From assembly GCA_030705665.1 (NCBI GenBank), contig JAUZQA010000166.1, forward strand, positions 1 to 8,202: a stretch of 8,202 nt of DNA. The letters run 5' to 3'. Under the pieces are notes generated by a model, which was not told the origin of the DNA, did not search any database, and saw nothing but the letters and a program-made list of their open reading frames with translations. The DNA comes from Bacillota bacterium (GTDB lineage Bacteria > Bacillota > Bacilli > Bacillales_B > DSM-18226). Below, in pieces: positions 5,548 to 8,202 of the stretch (the first letter of the stretch is position 1; the number at the start of each line of letters is the position of its first letter). A program made the translations under genes and the position numbers.

Positions 5548-6309
5548 TTATCTATTTTCTTTTCCAAATAAACTTGCGAGTCCAGATGTCGCGTCGAAAG
5601 GGAAAAGAATAGTGCTGTTTTTTTCTGCGGCAATTTCTGTCATGGTTTGCAGCATACGCAATTGCATCGCCGCAGGCTGCTTACTGATGACTTCTGCCGC
5701 TTCGGCCAGCTTTTCAGCAGCTTCAAACTCTCCCTTTGCGGCAATTACCTTTGCTACTCTTTCACGTTCAGCTTCGGCCTCTTTTGCCATGGCACGTCTA
5801 AGTCCTTCTGGGAGATCCATTGAGCGGATTTCGACCCCTGTTACCTTAATTCCCCATGGTTCTGTTGCCTGATCCAGTTCTTTACGCAGTAAATCATCTA
5901 ATTTCTTTTGCTCAGTCAGCATTTCTGACATTGTGTGTGCACCCAAATTTGAGCGAAGAATCGTTTGAGCTAAGGTTGAAGTGGCTTTTCGGTAGTTTTC
6001 AACATCAAGAAGAGCTTTTTGGGCATTCACAACTTGATAGTAAACAACGGCATTCAAGGTAACCGGGACACTGTCTTTTGTAATAATGTCTTGATTTTCC
6101 ACATTTTCTACTCGAATTCGCATATCAATTTTTCTCACGCTCTCGACAAGCGGGATAATAAAATGGATGCCAGGTTCAAGCGATCTGGAATAGCGTCCTA
6201 AACGAAGGACGACTGCTTGCTCGTATTGCTGAATAATCCGAATCGTGCTGAAAAAAAGAATGATTAATAAAAAGATCGCAATAATAGGAATAATTATGCC
6301 TATTACCAT
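5548..6309 (-). CDS. Slipin / stomatin-like SPFH (band 7) membrane protein
   Basis: This is a 253-residue SPFH protein anchored in the membrane by one N-terminal helix (about 3-25) and otherwise cytoplasmic. Family hallmarks run in order: LGRYSRSLEPGIHFIIP (37-53), TKDSVPVTLNAVVYYQV (78-94), and LRSNLGAHTMSEML (118-131). A charged coiled coil rich in Ala, Glu and Arg follows (about 165-208). Slipins form large oligomeric rings in membrane microdomains and are usually encoded beside an NfeD-type protease or OB-fold partner. No nfeD gene is seen here: upstream is a divergent efflux pump, and downstream is a PrsW-type protease. Length matches short slipins (about 250-260). It is not a flotillin, being too short and lacking the long Ala-Glu repeat region. 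The start is supported by AAGGAG (6320-6325) 10 nt upstream. Confidence 0.9.
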   Translation of the reverse strand: MVIGIIIPIIAIFLLIILFFSTIRIIQQYEQAVVLRLGRYSRSLEPGIHFIIPLVESVRKIDMRIRVENVENQDIITKDSVPVTLNAVVYYQVVNAQKALLDVENYRKATSTLAQTILRSNLGAHTMSEMLTEQKKLDDLLRKELDQATEPWGIKVTGVEIRSMDLPEGLRRAMAKEAEAERERVAKVIAAKGEFEAAEKLAEAAEVISKQPAAMQLRMLQTMTEIAAEKNSTILFPFDATSGLASLFGKENR

Positions 6310-6353
6310 AAAAAGTCATCTCCTTAGAATAGAAATGATGTGCTGCTTCCTAT

Positions 6354-6362
6354 ATTTTAACA
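6354..6362 (-). promoter_or_regulatory. Extended -10 promoter of the slipin gene
   Basis: On the minus strand TGT directly precedes TAAAAT, giving the extended -10 form TGnTAnnnT. No clear -35 is visible, which such promoters tolerate. The start would be near 6347, about 37 nt before the ATG. No sigma-W-type TGAAAC/CGTA pair was seen on this strand, although known Bacillus slipin and flotillin operons often use sigma-W. Confidence 0.5.
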
Positions 6363-6414
6363 GATTTTCCGTAAATAAAATGAAAATTATTATCTTTACT
6401 CTCGAGCACTTTAC

Positions 6415-6443
6415 TTGCACTCCATCAGAGGACAAATTATATT
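6415..6443 (+). promoter_or_regulatory. Predicted sigma-A promoter of the efflux pump gene
   Basis: TTGCAC (6415-6420, 4 of 6), a 17-bp spacer and TATATT (6438-6443, 5 of 6) form a good promoter. The start would be near 6450 with a leader of about 72 nt. No clear operator or attenuator hairpin was recognised in the leader. Confidence 0.55.
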
Positions 6444-6506
6444 TAGAAAATGGCTTGAACATAATATGTATGAAAAAAATCATCAACGAACTTTAACAGC
6501 ACCCTC

Positions 6507-6514
6507 GAGGAGGA
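6507..6514 (+). promoter_or_regulatory. Strong ribosome binding site that fixes a TTG start
   Basis: GAGGAGGA contains a perfect AGGAGG and ends 7 nt before TTG at 6522-6524. No in-frame ATG lies nearby, so this site decides the start of the efflux pump. It overlaps a CCTCGAGG palindrome (6503-6510). Confidence 0.85.
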
Positions 6515-6521
6515 ATTATTT

Positions 6522-8030
6522 TTGGACAACACGAAAGTTTCATCTAAAGCACTACGAACAGCACCAATATTTGCAGTGATGCTGGCTGGGGCTTTTGTTG
6601 CATTTTTAAATCAAACGGTTATAAATGTGGCATTACCCCAAATAATGGATTATTTTAAAATTTCCGCAGTAACGGCCAATTGGTTAAGTACGATTTTCAT
6701 GTTAACAAACGGAATCGTCATTCCCATTACGGCTTTTTTAATGGATCGATTTACAACAAGGCAGTTATTCCTTTTTTCCATGGGTGTATTTGCCATCGGA
6801 ACCTTAATCTGCGCAACAGCAGCTACATTTCCCATTTTATTAATTGCTCGAGTGATCCAGGCAATCGGTGCGGGGATCCTTTTTCCATTAATAACAAATG
6901 TGATTTTCACGATATTTCCTATTGTCCGGCGCGGCTTTGCAATGGGGATTTTTGGGGTGGCGCTAAACTTTGCGCCGGCGGTAGGACCAACGTGGGCCGG
7001 GTGGATCATTCAGACATATTCATGGCGTTTGATCTTCTTTGTCATTGCCCCAATTGCACTTTTGGACTTTATTATTGCTATTTTTCTTGTGAAAAACGTA
7101 ACAGAAACGAGCAGGCCGAAGCTGGATGTCCTTGGTGTGATTTTATCGACGATTGGTTTTGGCGGAATCCTTTATAGCTTTGCTACAGGAGGCACAAAAG
7201 GGTGGGGTGACCCAGAGGTAGTCAGCTTGTTTATTATTGGCGGTGTTAGTCTGATTTTGTTCGTTTGGCGTCAGCTGACTGTTCATCATCCCATTCTTGA
7301 ATTTCGGATTTTCAAATACCGAATGTTTACATTAACAACGGTTATTAACGTCATCGTGACAATGGCCATGTTTTCTGGAATGATTTTAATGCCAATCTAT
7401 ATGCAAACAATTCATGGCTTTAGCCCTCTCGAAGCAGGGTTTATGCTCCTTCCAGGCGGAGTTGTTATGGGGATCATGTCACCCATTACAGGAAAGCTAT
7501 TTGATAAATTTGGTGCAAGATGGCTGGCAATTATCGGGTTAGCCATTACCATTTTGACTACCTTTGCTTTAACAAGGCTCCAAACGAATACACCGTTTTC
7601 CTATGTATTATGGGTTTATACACTCAGAATGTTTGGGATGTCGATCTTGATGATGCCAATTTTTACGGCTGGTCTTAACGATTTGGATCTTAGTTTAAAT
7701 AAATATGGTACCGCCATGGTCAATACGTTAAGGATGGTGGCTGGAGCAGTTGGGATGGCCTTTTTTGTTTCGATTATGACAAACAACGGAGAAAGCCATG
7801 TTAAAACCATCATGAAACAAAACGCAATCTTACCCACCGATAAGGTCAATATGGCAATGGCTATTAAGCAGGGGACGGTTATGGGTATTAATGATGCCTT
7901 TATGATTGCAACCTATTTGACGATCGTGGCCTTTATTTTGTCTTTCTTTATACGGAACAGAAAACATAATAGTGAGGAGACCGTACCTGTTCGCAAAAAA
8001 GAAATAAAAAAGGTACCACAATTACAATAA
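6522..8030 (+). CDS. DHA2-family (EmrB/QacA) MFS drug efflux transporter, LmrB-like
   Basis: The protein has 502 residues and about 14 predicted membrane helices, the number expected for the DHA2 drug:H+ antiporter family in the cytoplasmic membrane. Visible motifs are the helix-1 motif LNQTVINVALP (29-39), motif A FLMDRFTTRQL (72-82, with D75 and R76), and motif C FAPAVGPTWAG (150-160, G155 and P156). In helix 1 many members carry D where this protein has N30; B. subtilis LmrB, as I remember it, also has LNQT. Long stretches resemble LmrB, for example VINVIVTMAMFSGM, GKLFDKFGARWLAIIGL and FGMSILMMPI. The substrate might be lincomycin or other toxic compounds, but that is inference. The C-terminal tail (about 478-502) is charged and cytoplasmic. 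The start is TTG with a perfect AGGAGG. No regulator gene adjoins it; the divergent neighbour is the slipin. Confidence 0.9.
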   Translation: MDNTKVSSKALRTAPIFAVMLAGAFVAFLNQTVINVALPQIMDYFKISAVTANWLSTIFMLTNGIVIPITAFLMDRFTTRQLFLFSMGVFAIGTLICATAATFPILLIARVIQAIGAGILFPLITNVIFTIFPIVRRGFAMGIFGVALNFAPAVGPTWAGWIIQTYSWRLIFFVIAPIALLDFIIAIFLVKNVTETSRPKLDVLGVILSTIGFGGILYSFATGGTKGWGDPEVVSLFIIGGVSLILFVWRQLTVHHPILEFRIFKYRMFTLTTVINVIVTMAMFSGMILMPIYMQTIHGFSPLEAGFMLLPGGVVMGIMSPITGKLFDKFGARWLAIIGLAITILTTFALTRLQTNTPFSYVLWVYTLRMFGMSILMMPIFTAGLNDLDLSLNKYGTAMVNTLRMVAGAVGMAFFVSIMTNNGESHVKTIMKQNAILPTDKVNMAMAIKQGTVMGINDAFMIATYLTIVAFILSFFIRNRKHNSEETVPVRKKEIKKVPQLQ

Positions 8031-8038
8031 CAAAAAAT

Positions 8039-8090
8039 AAAAAGATGATCAGCATTTCGTTTTTTTCGAACTTTGCTGATCATCTTTTTT
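8039..8090. terminator. Bidirectional terminator between the efflux pump and ABC ATPase genes
   Basis: Positions 8039-8054 pair with 8074-8089 in a 16-bp stem centred on GATGATCAGCA/TGCTGATCATC. An inner TTCG/CGAA stem (8056-8059 and 8067-8070) lies above an internal loop. A-rich and T-rich flanks give oligo-U tails on both strands. It sits between convergent stops at 8030 and 8103. Confidence 0.9.
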
Positions 8091-8102
8091 AAATCATAAT
8101 TG

Positions 8103-8202
8103 TTAATGTAATATCTTTCCGAGAAAACTTTTTGTTCGCTCGTTCTTTGGAGTTCGAAACAATTCTTCAGGTTTTCCTTCTTCCATAATGGTACCTTCAT
8201 CC
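8103..8202 (-). CDS. Polar amino-acid-type ABC transporter ATP-binding protein, C-terminal end (partial)
   Basis: On the minus strand a frame is open from the window edge to TAA (8103-8105), giving 32 residues. These include DEGTIMEEGKPEELF and NERTKSFLGKILH. This is the typical end of GlnQ/TcyC/ArtM-type ATPases, just after the H-loop, where 'M..G.I.E.G.P..LF..P...R...FL..I' is strongly conserved. Such proteins energise uptake of polar amino acids with a substrate-binding lipoprotein and a permease. The Walker, signature and H-loop motifs lie outside the window, so the substrate cannot be judged. It is the last gene of its unit here, ending at the shared terminator. Confidence 0.78.
   Translation of the reverse strand, partial: DEGTIMEEGKPEELFRTPKNERTKSFLGKILH

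Noticed and set aside
5513..5872. 119-residue plus-strand frame opposite the slipin
   Set aside because: It is the antisense shadow of the Ala/Glu-rich coiled coil of the slipin and begins inside its terminator hairpin.
6310..6420. Sigma-W promoter for the slipin
   Set aside because: No TGAAAC-N16-CGTA pair exists on the minus strand here. The one CGTA seen lies on the plus strand and lacks a matching -35.
7913..8200. 95-residue minus-strand frame at the right edge
   Set aside because: Another minus-strand frame there encodes a clear ABC ATPase C-terminus. This one runs through the terminator and antisense to the pump gene.

Overview
The window looks like chromosome of a low-GC Gram-positive bacterium of the Bacillaceae. 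The grounds are AT-rich intergenic DNA, strong AGGAGG-type ribosome binding sites, a TTG start, oligo-T terminators, and proteins that resemble Bacillus relatives as I remember them (FabF, an LmrB-like pump, a slipin). No tRNA, rRNA, CRISPR array, insertion sequence or phage gene was seen.

Layout, left to right. (1) Positions 1-101 hold the last 32 codons of narI, the gamma subunit of respiratory nitrate reductase, followed by a terminator. (2) A Crp/Fnr-family regulator (309-1004) follows. Its promoter has a near-consensus FNR-type box placed at about -41.5 from the predicted transcription start, so autoregulation or anaerobic control is likely. The protein lacks the cysteine cluster expected of a 4Fe-4S Fnr. 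(3) A stand-alone fabF (1280-2536) has its own promoter, with an inverted repeat in the -35/-10 spacer. (4) It converges, across a shared bidirectional terminator, on a minus-strand PHB-depolymerase-family esterase (2578-3954). That esterase has no evident signal peptide and carries a long disordered tail ending in a basic amphipathic segment. (5) A 359-bp AT-rich gap contains palindromes around a candidate esterase promoter and the terminator of the next gene. (6) Two minus-strand membrane-protein genes follow: a PrsW-type intramembrane protease with an N-terminal zinc ribbon (4314-5390) and a slipin/stomatin-like SPFH protein (5548-6309). They are separated by a strong terminator. (7) Divergent from the slipin is a 14-TM DHA2-type efflux pump (6522-8030) resembling B. 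subtilis LmrB. (8) The right edge, past another bidirectional terminator, holds the C-terminus of a polar amino-acid-type ABC transporter ATPase (8103-8202, minus).

Most genes are single transcription units with their own promoter and terminator, so this is not one large operon. The clearest functional link is narI with the Crp/Fnr regulator (anaerobic nitrate respiration). The PrsW-like protease next to a slipin is a second possible pairing in membrane-stress biology. I found no convincing entirely new system. The points most worth following are the unusual Crp/Fnr regulator with its well-placed box, the tailed esterase with its candidate operators, and the slipin/PrsW neighbourhood.
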